In this document: piece after piece, positions 14,518-25,773 of the stretch | Position numbering within the stretch: position 1 is the first letter of the stretch | Layout of the letters: each line of letters starts with the position of its first letter | Notes under the pieces: generated by a model | Told to the model about the DNA's origin: nothing | The model's input: only the letters and a program-made list of their open reading frames with translations | Databases searched by the model: none | Source: Cucumis sativus | Lineage: Eukaryota > Streptophyta > Magnoliopsida > Cucurbitales > Cucurbitaceae | Assembly (NCBI RefSeq): GCF_000004075.3 | Contig: NC_026658.2 | Location: forward strand, 3,410,001-3,474,000 | Direction: 5' to 3' | Length of the DNA: 64,000 nucleotides | Translations under genes and position numbers: made by a program

Positions 14518-15160
14518 GTTAAAGAGAAAAAAAAGGCAAAAAATTGATGATGTTTGGTTATTTTGAAAATTAAGGTTATGTACCATCTCTTTCACTCGTT
14601 GATTTCTAAAATAAAATTATTACACTTATTACACTTACACGTACATAGCTTAATATATCAATGATAACGTTAGACTTATCTATAAAGAAACAACAATTAT
14701 TACACTTACACGTACCTAGTTTAATTTCTTGAATGAAACTCCCTCTCAAATGTGAGATTCACTCTCGATAAAAAATAAACTCTCTCCAAGTATGTGTGTG
14801 ATCAATATTAATGAATGATCACTTAGCTAGACACCTCCTAAATGTGAGACTCTCTCTCAATCAAACTTAGGTCTTCCTAAATCATTAATACTTTTATCTT
14901 TCCACTTCAACTTATAGACTGGTCTTTAAATTGTTGATGAACAACTTTTTCAGGGACTTCTCCAAGGACAATCCAATAAGATGCAAAACAACAACTAATT
15001 AGAGAGCAACCACAACAACATTTTAAAACAAAAATAGCAAACACCAAATCTTTAACAACAATTTTGATGTTCAGTTAGTTTCTATTTTGATTTCTTTAAT
15101 TTGAAGTTTAAAGAAAAATTGAAAAACTTGTATATAAAACAAATGAAATTTTTAGTTAAG
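12436..15160. other. AT-rich non-coding stretch in duplication unit A
   Basis: No gene is recognised. An uninterrupted (AT)n tract lies at about 14477-14514. Two copies of a TTACACTTACACGTACxTAG motif occur about 72 bp apart near 14630 and 14700. Two copies of an AAATGTGAGAxTCxCTCTC motif follow near 14738 and 14840. These look like fragments of a degenerate repeat. Confidence 0.5.
14477..14514. repeat. (AT)n microsatellite
   Basis: A nearly perfect alternating AT tract of about 38 bases. It is self-complementary and likely length-variable between individuals. Confidence 0.9.
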
Positions 15161-15164
15161 GGAA

Positions 15165-15450
15165 CAAAAGTGAAAAATGTGGAGTGAAGACAAGGTGGGA
15201 ATCTCTCTTTTTGTTTTTGGGATGATTAAATTCACACATAGCTACAACTACAAGTATCCCCAACTCTTAAAGTTAGCAATGATGGCTCTTTTGGGCTATG
15301 CTTTGTTTGAGGGATAAGTAAAGGTTTTGTTGTGTTATAACTTGTAGGGTCAAGTGTTTTCCTCATTATAGACCTTTACCCAACTTTAATTTTAATGCTT
15401 TCAACTTTCTCATCTTTAGTTTACTACACTTTCTTTCACTTTCATATATT
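15165..15450 (+). repeat. Duplicated non-coding block iii, unit A copy (conserved upstream element)
   Basis: This is the best conserved non-coding stretch of the duplication. It aligns with 32640-32930: AGTGAAGACAAGG, GATGATTAAATTCACACATA, GTATCCCCAACTCTTAAAGTT, GCAATGATGGCTCTTTTGG, AACTTGTAG, GGGTCAAGTGTTTT and CAACTTTCTCATCTTTA all occur in order. The similarity approaches that of the coding regions, while sequence between the blocks has largely diverged. It lies about 2.9 kb upstream of the first GRAS gene but only about 0.9 kb upstream of the second. It has no long shared open frame. A cis-regulatory role is inferred. Confidence 0.8.
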
Positions 15451-16584
15451 GCAAGGTTTTCCAATTCTATGTATGTGAACAACTGATGTGAGTTGAAGAA
15501 AACAAAAATGTGAAACAATATAATGATTGATATAAAGAGGACAAAGGAGAATAAGGTTAAGGATTGTCAATCAAACAAATTCCAAGTTGAATATTGATTT
15601 ATGAAAGCAAATTTAGTCATGAAGGAGTCTCTTCAATCCATTTCCATTAACTTTCAAAAATGATTATATATATATATACATGAAAATTTGAAGAGTGATC
15701 TATCATTTCATTTCAATATTATACGTTCGCACATTGGAAAAATTAGTTTAAAATATATAGAGAAATTGCAGAAATAGCCTAACACAACCAAGGCAAATTT
15801 ACCATATATTTCAACACATATACAATATATAGTTTGGCACTTTGCTTCACCTTTTTCAATATTACGTACTTGATCTTTGTAAAAGAGTTCTTAGTGTATT
15901 CGACTAATAATTTAAACATATTTAGTACTTTTGTGCCTTGAAAAAAGTACTTTTTATGCTACATTTTTCATACGTGTAATACATTAACCTAGGATAGTTT
16001 AATAGCTGCACAATTACATATTTGTAAACTTTTATCGAATTTTATCCACATTCAATGAACCAGCTAACTTTATTGAATTCGTTATTATATTTAAAAACAA
16101 TTATTAAGTGCAACCTAAGTTATACCGAATCAACGATGTTAAAATACAAAGTCAAAAGAAGAAATATAAATAATATATATCAAGATCACTTAAATATTCA
16201 TTTGTTAGAGAAGATGCATGCTTCATCCTTACATCTTCTCAAAGTCGAAATTCACGGTGTGAAGCCTTAAAAATTTAATTTTCTGGAAGGGATAAACAAA
16301 TATATAGTAATAGTAATTCAACTATTCTAATTGATATATATATATATATATATATCAATTTATTATGAAATTAGTGGAAAATATATAGGACAAAGTTAAA
16401 GTTGACACTTAAAATCTCAGGCTTATCTTCAATTATCACACGAATTTATTCTCTATTTTTCACTAAGATGATCATTAAAAACTTTTACAGAATGCTTTCG
16501 TGAAACAAGGCCCCTATTCTTTTAGCCTCTAAGTATTTTTTTTAATATATGAATATAAATAAGAACAATATATCTTAAAAAATG

Positions 16585-16641
16585 CTCCAAACTAATATAT
16601 GATATTTTCTCCAAACTAATATATGATATTTTCGTTGTAAA

Positions 16642-16707
<66 letters not shown>
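16585..16707. repeat. 24-bp duplication followed by a long (AT)n tract
   Basis: CTCCAAACTAATATATGATA occurs twice with a period of 24 bases (16585-16632). A long alternating AT tract follows at about 16646-16707. Confidence 0.85.
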
Positions 16708-16714
<7 letters not shown>

Positions 16715-17168
16715 TGGAGTAAATTTGAAATACGTTAATTTAATTTAATTTACACATAAAAGGTTATTACTAATAAGGTATAACCATAAGATAAAGATAT
16801 GACATTGTAAAACTACTTGTGAATGTCGTGTCTTACATATAATAGAAGACACTAAGGATTGTTAAAAATAAATCAATGTTTCTTTATTATTGTTTTTGTT
16901 TAAATAATTTGGATAAAGAATAAATTTGCTAACAAAAATAGAAGTTCTGTGAAAGTGAGTATATCTCAAATCGACTCATACATTTATAGTTTGAATCATC
17001 CCATCTCTATGATTTTTAAAAAATGCTTCTAGGACAACAATGAAAAATATTAGATATATTTTAAGAGTAACTCATGCATCCTAGTGCATTGCACTCTAAT
17101 CATATAGAAAATATATTGTAAAATGAAAATAAAAGATATATTACACTATTATGGGAGAATTAAGTAGA

Positions 17169-17171
<3 letters not shown>

Positions 17172-17224
<53 letters not shown>
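17172..17224. repeat. (AT)n microsatellite
   Basis: An alternating AT tract of about 50 bases, one of three long AT tracts that lie between blocks ii and iv in unit A but are absent at the matching place in unit B. They contribute to the extra 2 kb between block iii and the gene in unit A. Confidence 0.85.
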
Positions 17225-17227
<3 letters not shown>

Positions 17228-17930
17228 TACAACTAATGCTACTAAAACTAATGCTACTAAAGATGTTTAGATTTGGGAAGGAACTAATAAGCATGAGTTG
17301 GATGCTTTTTGGTCATGAAATCACCTACCAACTTCTAGCTAGGGTCAAAGAAGGAGTGGATTGTTCAATTTTAACTCGATACTTCCTAATTTTTTTATTT
17401 ATCTAACTTAAAAAGTAAAGTCTCAGTTGAATTTTATTTTTAAAAATTAAGTTTATAAAAGCTCATTTTACCTTCAGAATATTTGGTCAAATTATTTGTG
17501 GTTTACCAGTATTTTAAAACTTAAGTAAATTTTGAAATTAAAAAAATGTTTTTGTTTTTGAGAATTTAAATCTTACAACTTCAACTCACGAAAGTCAAAT
17601 AGGTCGAGAATCATAAAGAAAAAGGAAAAGAAAAAAACAGGGGAAAAGGTGAGATGAGGCTTCAAAGAGAAGGTTGTTAAGAGATGAAAAGGAGAGAGGC
17701 AAAGCTTTTGTGTAGTGTCGATTATAGCCTCCATCTTTTTCTTATTACTTCTCCCTCATCTATGTCATCCCCATTTTCTGTTTTTCTGTTTCTTCTCTTA
17801 CATTCTTCTTTACCATGGTGGATATGCTCTTGTCTTTAAAAATCTAGAAATAATAATAAATAACAATAATAGTTATATAGATATCAATTTGGTGAAATTT
17901 AATTTTAACAAATACTTCACGGTAGAAAAC

Positions 17931-18000
17931 GATGGTATGGTAGGACAGTTCCATTTTCCAAAGAAGATCCTTTTAGTATGGGCATGTCTTTTTGGCATAC
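17931..18000 (+). promoter_or_regulatory. Conserved proximal promoter block iv of SCL15-like gene A
   Basis: GGACAGTTCCATTTTCCAAAG and the following GATCCTTT, TATGG and TTTTTGGCAT words match the copy at 33394-33460 almost base for base, about 190-250 bp upstream of the start codon in both genes. It contains an imperfect ATGxC-TTTTT-GGCAT hairpin. In copy B this stem is perfect and runs into an RY-type CATGCAT, which copy A has lost (GGCATACG here). Strong retention in otherwise diverged flanks suggests a functional promoter element. Confidence 0.7.
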
Positions 18001-18060
18001 GTTATACGATTACACACAAACCCAAACATAAAAAGGCCTCATGTCCTTACCACTAAAATC

Positions 18061-18088
18061 CTCCCTCCTCCCTCCTCCCTCCTCCCTC
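18061..18088 (+). repeat. CTCCCTC heptamer array in the leader or proximal promoter of gene A
   Basis: Four perfect copies of CTCCCTC run in tandem, followed by a further C/T-only stretch to about 18115. This is about 70-125 bases before the start codon. The second gene has only a short CTCCCTCCCTCC at the matching place, so the array expanded in copy A. Such pyrimidine patches are common near plant core promoters and in leaders. Confidence 0.85.
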
Positions 18089-18185
18089 CCCCTTTCCTCT
18101 CCTCTTTTCTCCTTTTTAACTCACTTATTCATCTTCATCTTCAAACACACCAAACTTTCTTCTTATTATAATAGCTAATTAAGCT

Positions 18186-19712
18186 ATGAGAGTTCCTGTT
18201 CCCAATCATCAATCATCCTCCTTACCTTCTTCTACTCCTAAACTCCATTCCGAACCCACATCCGTCCTCGACCTCCGCCGCACCCCTAGCCCCGTGGCGC
18301 CCGACAACCCCCTCTCGGTCGCCCATGACCGCCACAACAACCATCCTTTAGATTGGGATGAACAGGCTCTTCATAATTTGGATTGGGACTCCATCATGGG
18401 TGATTTGGGCTTACATGATGACTCCAATTCTTCTCTACAAAACAACACTAATCATGATCGTGTTCCTAACTTCCCTGAATTTCTCCACTCCCAATCCTTG
18501 GATCAAACCTCCCACCTTCTTCCCCCTGATTTCTTCCTCTCTGAACCCTTCTCAAATCACTCCCCCACCATCCTCCAATCCTTCAATTCCAACAACCCAT
18601 CTCTCGACTTTTTCGAAGATCTCGTCGCCGCTGCCGATTGCTTCGATTCCAACGATTTCCAACTCGCTCATGTGATATTGGAACGACTCAATCAACGCCT
18701 TCAATCCACCTCCTCTGCTAAACCCCTTCACCGAGCCGCTTTCTTCATCAAAGAAGCTCTTCAATCTCTCCTCTCTCCCTCTACCAATCCCTATAATCGC
18801 CTCTCTTCCTGGTCCGATATCGTCCATACTATCAAAGCTTACAAGGCCTTCTCTTCAATTTCTCCGATTCTAATGTTTTCTCATTTCACCACCAATCAAG
18901 CCCTTCTCGAAGCTCTTAACGCTTCCTCTTTCATTCATATTGTTGATTTCGATATCGGATTTGGTGGGCAGTACGCCTCTTTCATGAAGGAGATTGCTGA
19001 AAAAGCAGAGTCCAAGAACATCGCTCCACCGGTGCTTCGGATTACCGCCGTCGTGCCGGAGGAATTTGCGATTGAGAGTAGGTTGATTAGAGAGAATCTC
19101 TTCCAGTTTGCCCAAGATTTGAAAATTCGATTTCATATTGATCTCGTCCCACTTCGAACTTTTCAGACTCTGTCTTTCAAATCGGTGAAATTCATGGAAG
19201 GGGAGAAAACGGCAATTCTGTTAACTCCGAGCATCTTTCGCCGTCTCGGGAGTGTAAACGTCGTAGCCTCTTTTCTCGCCGATATTCAACAGGTGTCGCC
19301 GTGCGTTGTTGTGTTCGTCGATGGCGAAGGGTGGTCCGACTCCGGCGGGACGTCTTTCAAGAGGAATTTGGTGAAGAATTTGGAGTTTTATGCCACGATG
19401 TTAGAGTCGTTGGACGCGGCAGGAGTCAGCGGTGAGTGGGTACGGAGGATTGAGACGTTCATACTCCGACCAAAGATATTCGCGATGATAGAAGGGGGAG
19501 GGGGAATGGCAGCGACGCAGTGGAGGGAGGTGTTCGAAGGGGCGGGGATGAGGCCGGTGGCGCTGAGCCAGTTTGCGGATTTTCAAGCCGAGTGCTTACT
19601 TGGGAAAGTACAAGTTCGAGGGTTCCAAGTAGGGAGAAGACATGCTGAGTTGGTGCTGTGCTGGCATGAGAGACCTCTGGTTGCCACGTCGGCGTGGAGG
19701 TTTAAGTGTTGA
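18186..19712 (+). CDS. GRAS transcription regulator, SCL15/HAM4-like, copy A (508 aa)
   Basis: One uninterrupted exon, as is usual for GRAS genes. The N-terminal part has two features of this clade: a short EPTSVLDLRRTPSP-type motif (residues about 24-37) and HPLDWDEQALHNLDWDSIM (about 53-71). The GRAS domain covers roughly residues 140-508. It shows LHRI with ILERLNQRLQS, a VHIID-type motif (HIVDFDIGFGGQYASF), then LRITAVV, a PFYRE-equivalent region, and the closing SAW motif with LVATSAWR. HAM proteins act in the nucleus, maintain meristem cells and bind WOX partners; Arabidopsis SCL15 also represses seed-maturation genes with HDA19. This follows from the family, not from this sequence. Compared with copy B it lacks about 24 low-complexity residues after position 20. 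A mid-transcript sequence resembles a miR171 site but has clear mismatches. Confidence 0.93.
   Translation: MRVPVPNHQSSSLPSSTPKLHSEPTSVLDLRRTPSPVAPDNPLSVAHDRHNNHPLDWDEQALHNLDWDSIMGDLGLHDDSNSSLQNNTNHDRVPNFPEFLHSQSLDQTSHLLPPDFFLSEPFSNHSPTILQSFNSNNPSLDFFEDLVAAADCFDSNDFQLAHVILERLNQRLQSTSSAKPLHRAAFFIKEALQSLLSPSTNPYNRLSSWSDIVHTIKAYKAFSSISPILMFSHFTTNQALLEALNASSFIHIVDFDIGFGGQYASFMKEIAEKAESKNIAPPVLRITAVVPEEFAIESRLIRENLFQFAQDLKIRFHIDLVPLRTFQTLSFKSVKFMEGEKTAILLTPSIFRRLGSVNVVASFLADIQQVSPCVVVFVDGEGWSDSGGTSFKRNLVKNLEFYATMLESLDAAGVSGEWVRRIETFILRPKIFAMIEGGGGMAATQWREVFEGAGMRPVALSQFADFQAECLLGKVQVRGFQVGRRHAELVLCWHERPLVATSAWRFKC
18671..18691 (+). promoter_or_regulatory. Degenerate miR171-like target site, copy A
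   Basis: The sequence TGTGATATTGG-AACGACTCAA is read against the complement of the miR171b/c family. It has one G:U pair at the far 3' end of the miRNA, a mismatch opposite miRNA position 10, and a second opposite position 6 in the seed region. It codes for the VILERLN stretch in the GRAS domain. Cleavage by miR171 is not expected. It is the position-equivalent of the functional site in HAM1-3 type genes. Confidence 0.55.
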
Positions 19713-20230
19713 GAATATTCATCCTATCAAATTTGATTTTTAATTACCATACAATTCCACAACTATAATCATAGTAATATTTTGACTACATTAAAATTAA
19801 ACTTTACATATGCAACCCAATTTTTTTCCCCTCTAATTTAGAAGAAATAAGAACCTACTAAATTGTAACTTATGTTTTTTTTTTTTTTAATTTAGAAATT
19901 AGACTAATACAATTATAAAAGTTCACAACCAAATTGTTACTTTATATTTTTTTCTGAGAAATTTCTAACAATAATTTATTTTATATTTAATTTGCATGTA
20001 GGAATGAAATGATACAGTACATAAAACCATTTACTTATAAACTTAAAATACTAATCTGTCAATTTTTTTTTCTCCCCACCAATATTTTCTTTTGAAAAAC
20101 TCCACAAATAGTAATATCATTTGCTTAAGTGAGTTTTGAGTTGACTTTTTGCAATACCATTTTAAAGCGAAACACTTTGTCTTTTTAATTTATTTAAAAA
20201 TTTCAAATCTTTTTTTTACCATATTATCAA
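19713..20230. other. Downstream region of gene A, no gene seen
   Basis: AT-rich sequence that should contain the 3' leader of the first GRAS gene. No clear match to the region downstream of the second GRAS gene can be seen by eye, so the duplication probably ends shortly after the stop codon or has diverged. Confidence 0.5.
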
Positions 20231-20239
20231 AAAAGTGCT

Positions 20240-20310
20240 TTTTAATGGGTTTAAATGCACTTTCCATCCATTTGTAAATTATACAAAACTCATCTTCACC
20301 ATCTTCATTG
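20240..20310 (+). repeat. Duplicated non-coding block i, unit B copy
   Basis: Counterpart of the block at 9640-9712: AATGCACTTTCCATCCAT is followed by GTAAATTATACA and an AACTCATC word with a few substitutions. It is immediately followed by the small tRNA-boxed inverted-repeat element. Confidence 0.5.
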
Positions 20311-20330
20311 ATTCAAATAGTTATAGTATT

Positions 20331-20520
20331 AAAAAATTGTTGATGTTAATGCTTTACTTTTACTATATTCTATATTTGGTATAGTGGTTGTGTCTCCTTT
20401 AAAATCTGAGGATTTTGGGTTCAATTCTCGTCTACTATATATGATTTTCTTTATTAAAGATAAAAAAAGAAAAAAAAAAGTGAAATACAACCTTTAAAAT
20501 AACATCAACAATTTTTAACA
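20331..20520 (+). mobile_element. Small inverted-repeat element with internal tRNA-type promoter boxes
   Basis: A perfect 17-bp inverted repeat (AAAAATTGTTGATGTTA at 20332-20348, its complement at 20500-20516) flanks about 150 bases; the similarity extends a few bases outward. Inside are an A-box-like TGGTATAGTGG (20377-20387) and a B-box-like GGTTCAATTCT (20418-20428), 30 bases apart, followed by an A-rich tail with G interruptions (about 20461-20480). The boxes and tail suggest a tRNA-derived SINE; the inverted ends suggest a MITE or a SINE inserted into one. No clear target duplication was found. It is not a working tRNA gene: no cloverleaf can be completed. Confidence 0.5.
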
Positions 20521-21121
20521 AAAAGCAATTCTCAAGTATACTTTTGTAATTTAGTGTAAAAGTATAATACTAGAATTTTGTTTCAAAGAAAAAAAAAAGT
20601 CGATTAATTTAAATAATGTTATAAATTTTATCAATATATTTATGACATATCTATAAAAATTACACTTTTGACAAAATTATTAAAATTAATATTTTAGCAT
20701 TGATGTTGATCTCATGTGCAAAACAAGTAAATAATGAATATTATTAGTATAATTAGGAAACAACGAATCCTCTTTCTTTTCTTAAGAATTTTGTTATATA
20801 AATATCTAAAAAATGGTTAAATTGTCCACATGAACTTTATATGTAACTGATGGTCAAGAGATTTGAGATTTAATTACGATACCTTTTTTAAAAAAAAAAT
20901 TAAATTATAAGTTTAATAAATAGTTGCTTTGAATTAGCTTTATTTCAAATTAATAGATGTTTAAAGTTTAAAGAATGCCTAAACTAAATTCTTAAACTTC
21001 TTATTTCAAGTACAATAAGTTATTGATGCCATACATTCATAAAGTTATATATATTAGATTTCGCATTTAAATTATGTCTACAAAACATAAAATTTTAATT
21101 TTAAGATTTGATTAAGATAAA

Positions 21122-21209
21122 ATTCAATTTTATATCTAACAAATCAATTGTATCGTTTTTTTAAATAGTTGAATAAATTAAAAACTTATTATTAGATATA
21201 AAATTGAAT
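21122..21209. repeat. Perfect 18-bp inverted repeat
   Basis: ATTCAATTTTATATCTAA at 21122-21139 is exactly complementary to 21192-21209, with a 52-base loop. It could be the core of a decayed MITE or chance in AT-rich DNA. No coding region is nearby. Confidence 0.7.
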
Positions 21210-22304
21210 GTTTAGAATTTTTTAAAGAAAAAAAGGTTTATACAAAGAATGTATTCGAGACGTTTAACGATTAAATAATTGCACAAAGATGTATGTTTAT
21301 GTGCTAAACACCGTAATAATTTGACCCTAAAAAATCACAATAGATGGACTTAAAGGTCTAAGATATTGGGTAATTATAATTTTGGACAATTAATTAAGTA
21401 TATAATAATATTTTCAAAAATTGTAAATATAACAAAATTTATCAATAATAGGACTTTTATGATTGATACTTTTATGGTTTATCAATTAATGATGTATCAA
21501 TATTTTGATAGATTTTGTCAGATTTTGCTATATTTATAATTTTCTAAAATGTTGTTATATACTTAAATATTTTGAATGTAACGAGTATATTTTCAACCAT
21601 CTTTAACGTATATTTCAGTTACAAAACTTGAGATTATTCATACAATATGTTTTATATCAATGGAATTGTACTTGGGGCTTCTTTCAATTAGAGTTGTAGT
21701 CATATTGAATAAATTCTCATCCACTCAATATCGTTATAATGATACAAATAACAAGTTAAAAATATTAATTAAAAACATTTAAGACTAACATTTTAATTTT
21801 AATTATTTTTATAAAAAAGAAATATTATTAAAGATAAAAGTTAATAATCAAATATTATCTTTTATTCATTATTTATAATAATTTTTGGGACATTACATCG
21901 TAAATAGCATTTATTTCCATATTGCGAATATATCCTACTTGACAATTAATTATTGATATTAGAGCTATGAAAGATTATTTGCTTTTAAATTTGATATTTT
22001 TACAATTTAGAGTGAAATTAAGTTCTATTATCATATATATATACTATTTTTTCAAACCCTAACTTTTAACTCATCCATCTAAAATCATTCTCTAAACTTA
22101 ATTAATGTAGTTTCTAAAAATGATTAATGACCTAAATTAGTCTTACAATCATTTTTATGTCATATATGTGAATTTGTTTTCAAAACTTATAGTAATTAAT
22201 TCAAGAGTGTGTTTAGGGAAAGGGTTGGGTTATGAGGGGTTAGGGTTATGATAAAATGTATATGAGAAAGTGTTACGTAAGTAGTGTTATGATTTTTTTA
22301 AATA

Positions 22305-22775
22305 AAAAATTCATATTATAAGTCCAAAACACAAATTTCTATACTTAATTTACCGAATGTCTTAGTTTTCGTAAAATAATTTGCTTAAATTTATTTAAAT
22401 ACGACGTTCATTTTCAATCCTTTTTTAAAAATCGTTACGTGCGAATAAATTTTATTTTTTTTAAAAAAATTATATTACAAAATCCAATTCACAAATTTAG
22501 TAAATTTAATTTACCAAATCGTCATAGTTTTCGTAAAAAAAAAATTCCTTAATTTATTTAAATACGACGTTTTTTTCAATCTTTTTTAAGTAGTCGTTAG
22601 GTGCTAATAATTTTTTTTAATTCATATTCTAAATCTAATAACACAAATTTCGTATATTAAATTTACCAAATCGTCATAATTTTTATAAAATAATTTATCT
22701 TAATTTATTTAGCTATGTCATTCATTTTCAACATTTTGTAAGTATACGATACGTTTTAATAAATTAGTTTTTATG
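22305..22775. repeat. Degenerate tandem repeat, three units of about 155 bp
   Basis: Three consecutive units share the words CACAAATTT, AATTTACC(A/G)AAT, CGTAAAATAATTT, AATTTATTTA, TACGACGTT and a CGTTA/CGATA end. The CACAAATTT word starts near 22330, 22490 and 22642, giving periods of 160 and 152. The units differ by many substitutions, so this is an old local array, not a young satellite. Confidence 0.7.
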
Positions 22776-23739
22776 AATGTGACACGTAACTTATAAACAT
22801 GTAAATAGGTGCAAATAACCATTGAAAATACGAAGAGTCGAAAACAAAAAATAACAATCAAGCCTTTTACAAACTCTAGTTTTGTTTTCTAATGGAAAGT
22901 TATAATAAATATAGTTTTAGGCTTCATTTCAAATTATTTAGACTACTTTTAAAATATCAACTTTATTTTTTACTCTTTTTAAATGAGGTTTATATACTTT
23001 TAAAATACTTATTTTAGTCGTTCCACAATAATTATTGAATAAAAAATTCATGAACCTACTATCTTTATGACAAAAGATTTGTTATGTTAATTTAATAACC
23101 AAAATAACATTATGAAAGTAGCAAAATATAGACAAACAGCCTCTAAATAATAGGTTAGTTGAAATTACAACCCCACTAATTTTTAGTTTAATTAAATAGT
23201 CCTTATAATTTGCTAGTGGTTGTAATCAATTTATGGCAGTTAAAATTGTACCAACCTTTTTTTAATTAAATTTACATTCTTTAGATATTTAAGTTAATTA
23301 ACAAAATACAATAAGGTTGAGATTGATATATCAAAATTTTAATCTCACAAATATATTGATATGAATTATAACGTAGAGTTGATCGAAAGTAATTAAATTA
23401 AAATTTTAACTATGTAATTTACAATAAATTACCTAATTCAAGAGTAAAAGAAGAAATAAAGTGTTTTTAAAATAGAAAGATTGAAATTAACAAAATCTGT
23501 TCGAATTAGAAATTGTAAATAAAAAAGAAGATTAAATAGTATTTAAACTTAAATGTTGAACTAATTTTCTTTATAAAAATCGATCAACTTTACATTATAA
23601 TCTTGTAGTGGTAACTGAGAGTATACATATATTGATATGTATGATCAATAGAATATGAAATTTTACAAATATTTTAAAATAAGGTTTGATAAGAGTGGAA
23701 TGAGTTATGATAATTTTGGTATATAAAAAGAATAATAAT

Positions 23740-24000
23740 TGTTGGGAAGGGCATAAGCACAAAAGAGATAGAAGATAGGATGATGATATATGATTCATGC
23801 CCGAAAAATAAAAATCTAAGTTCCTACATAATATAAAGTCATTGTCTTTGATGAATTATACAAAAATGGAATATTTAAAACTTTTTATTTTATTTTATTT
23901 TATTTCTTTTGTAACGTTGAAGCTTCTTCTTATCTCCACCGCCTGTCCCCTCCATCCTTCTTTACAACCTTAGCCCTTAAGGACATTGGACTTCAAAACA
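23740..24000 (+). repeat. Duplicated non-coding block ii, unit B copy
   Basis: Counterpart of 12165-12435, with the same word order (GAGATAGAAGATA, ATAAAGTCATTGTC, TGAATTATACAA, TTTCTTTTGTAxxG, CTTAGCCCTTAAGG). It lies about 9.8 kb upstream of the second GRAS gene, compared with about 6 kb in unit A. Most of the difference comes from insertions in unit B. Confidence 0.75.
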
Positions 24001-25773
24001 TTTTATATATTTATATATATACATTTCTCTCTTCTTTCTTTTTCATGTATATATATTCTTCAACCCAGCCTTTTTAATACTTATTATTTCCCTTTTTATA
24101 CAATCTAAAACGTGCACTTATTTTAACCCCACGAAAATGTAGAAAAAGTCTTCTATCCTTCTATCCTTTTTTTAATGTGATAGTAGAAAATGTGTAATGG
24201 TCGATAATTTGAATAGGTTGAACTTGTTTTATTATTAAGTTTTGAGTTTGATTTTTGCTTCATTAGTTTGTTTAGAAAAATCACCTGATTTTTATTTATA
24301 AATCTTGTGTTTTGCTTCAACTTTAGTTTTAGAAATTTTAAATTTATATTTTAAATACGACTAAAGTTTAGTTGTTTAGTCATTGATGATATTAATATCA
24401 AGATTAAATTAATTTAATTAATTTTCGAACGTGAGACATTCACATTCAAAGTCTTAGTCTAAATGTTTTCTTTTAGCTTTCTACTTTATCTCATATACAT
24501 TTTTTAGACTAAATTAAAGTTATTTTTGTTTAGAAACAATTAATTTTGATTGGAAAAATAAATTTTAAAAATATAAAATTAAAATAAAAAAACTAACTTA
24601 GTATATTTATGTGTGATTTTTAGATAATCATGATAATTAAATAGTAACTTGGTATAGAAAAGGTTTTAGCGTTAAATTGTGTAATAAAAGTTAGAGTAAG
24701 TATCAAGTTATATTTGTAAATGGTAGAGATTAATATCAATTTAAATTTTGAATTTTCACAAATTTGAATCAATTTAGTCTTTTAATTACATTTTATTTGG
24801 ATAAATGTTAGGTAAGATTTATAATTTTATTAATTAAGCCTATCAACTTACGGTGAGAATCTATTAAAACTCTCTCAATTTTTTTATAGAATTGTACATA
24901 TTTTGGTAAATTAACATTTTAAAAAATCAAACACATGAGTAAGAAGAGACGGATCAACTATTTTCAAATAAATGTTTTAAGTCGATTCTCCATTACAACA
25001 TCTAAGAAGCTTAAATAAAAAATTAAATATTTTACAACTAAATCTGAAGAGACCATGTAATTGTTGATGAGAAAATTTTAAGTTTAAATTGAAACATCCT
25101 CTATAAATTAATTCTTTTTCTTGAAAATTAAGTTAGATTATTTTAAACATGGACATTTTGATTATGAGATTTTGATGTTTGTTTATTTATTTATTTTTAC
25201 AATAAATGCTATTAAACTTTTTTTGACCACTACTAAACTTTGCATTTATTTTAAATTTTGTAAAGAAAGGAAGATTTGGACATAAAAATTTATGTATCTT
25301 TATAAACTAATATTATTTTCGTTTTAAAATTTGACAAATAATATTGTGGATTAAATTTATAGACCATATTTGGAAGATAAAGAACAATGTTTTTTTTAAC
25401 AAATTACTAAAATATTTACACGATAAAACCATTTCAAAAACATAAAAAAATTCACATGTCCATCTCATAGTAAATACATAACTTGACTCGATTAATTGTT
25501 ATCGAGCATTTAATATATTTGAAAAATCATTGTTTAAATTTGACTATTCTTTTCTATTAATAAAGGTTCTCCCCCAATTTGAAATGAATAATGTTAATAT
25601 TAGTATTATTTTTTAATTAAAAAAATTCTACCATTTTGAATTTTTAGCTATTTGAATAAATGATTTTGGCTATAGATAATTTCTTATTCTTCATCAACCA
25701 AAGATAAAAAGAAAAATGCCACACAAAATACCCTAAAAATTTGTTACAACCTCCCCTATTTCTCTTAACTTTC

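Noticed and set aside
17715..18056. Open frame of 113 codons upstream of the first GRAS gene
   Set aside because: It overlaps the conserved promoter block, is not open in the duplicated copy, and its protein is a low-complexity product of AT-rich DNA.
18671..18691. Functional miR171 cleavage site in copy A
   Set aside because: A seed mismatch plus a central mismatch make slicing very unlikely, and the related HAM4 type is known to lack the site.
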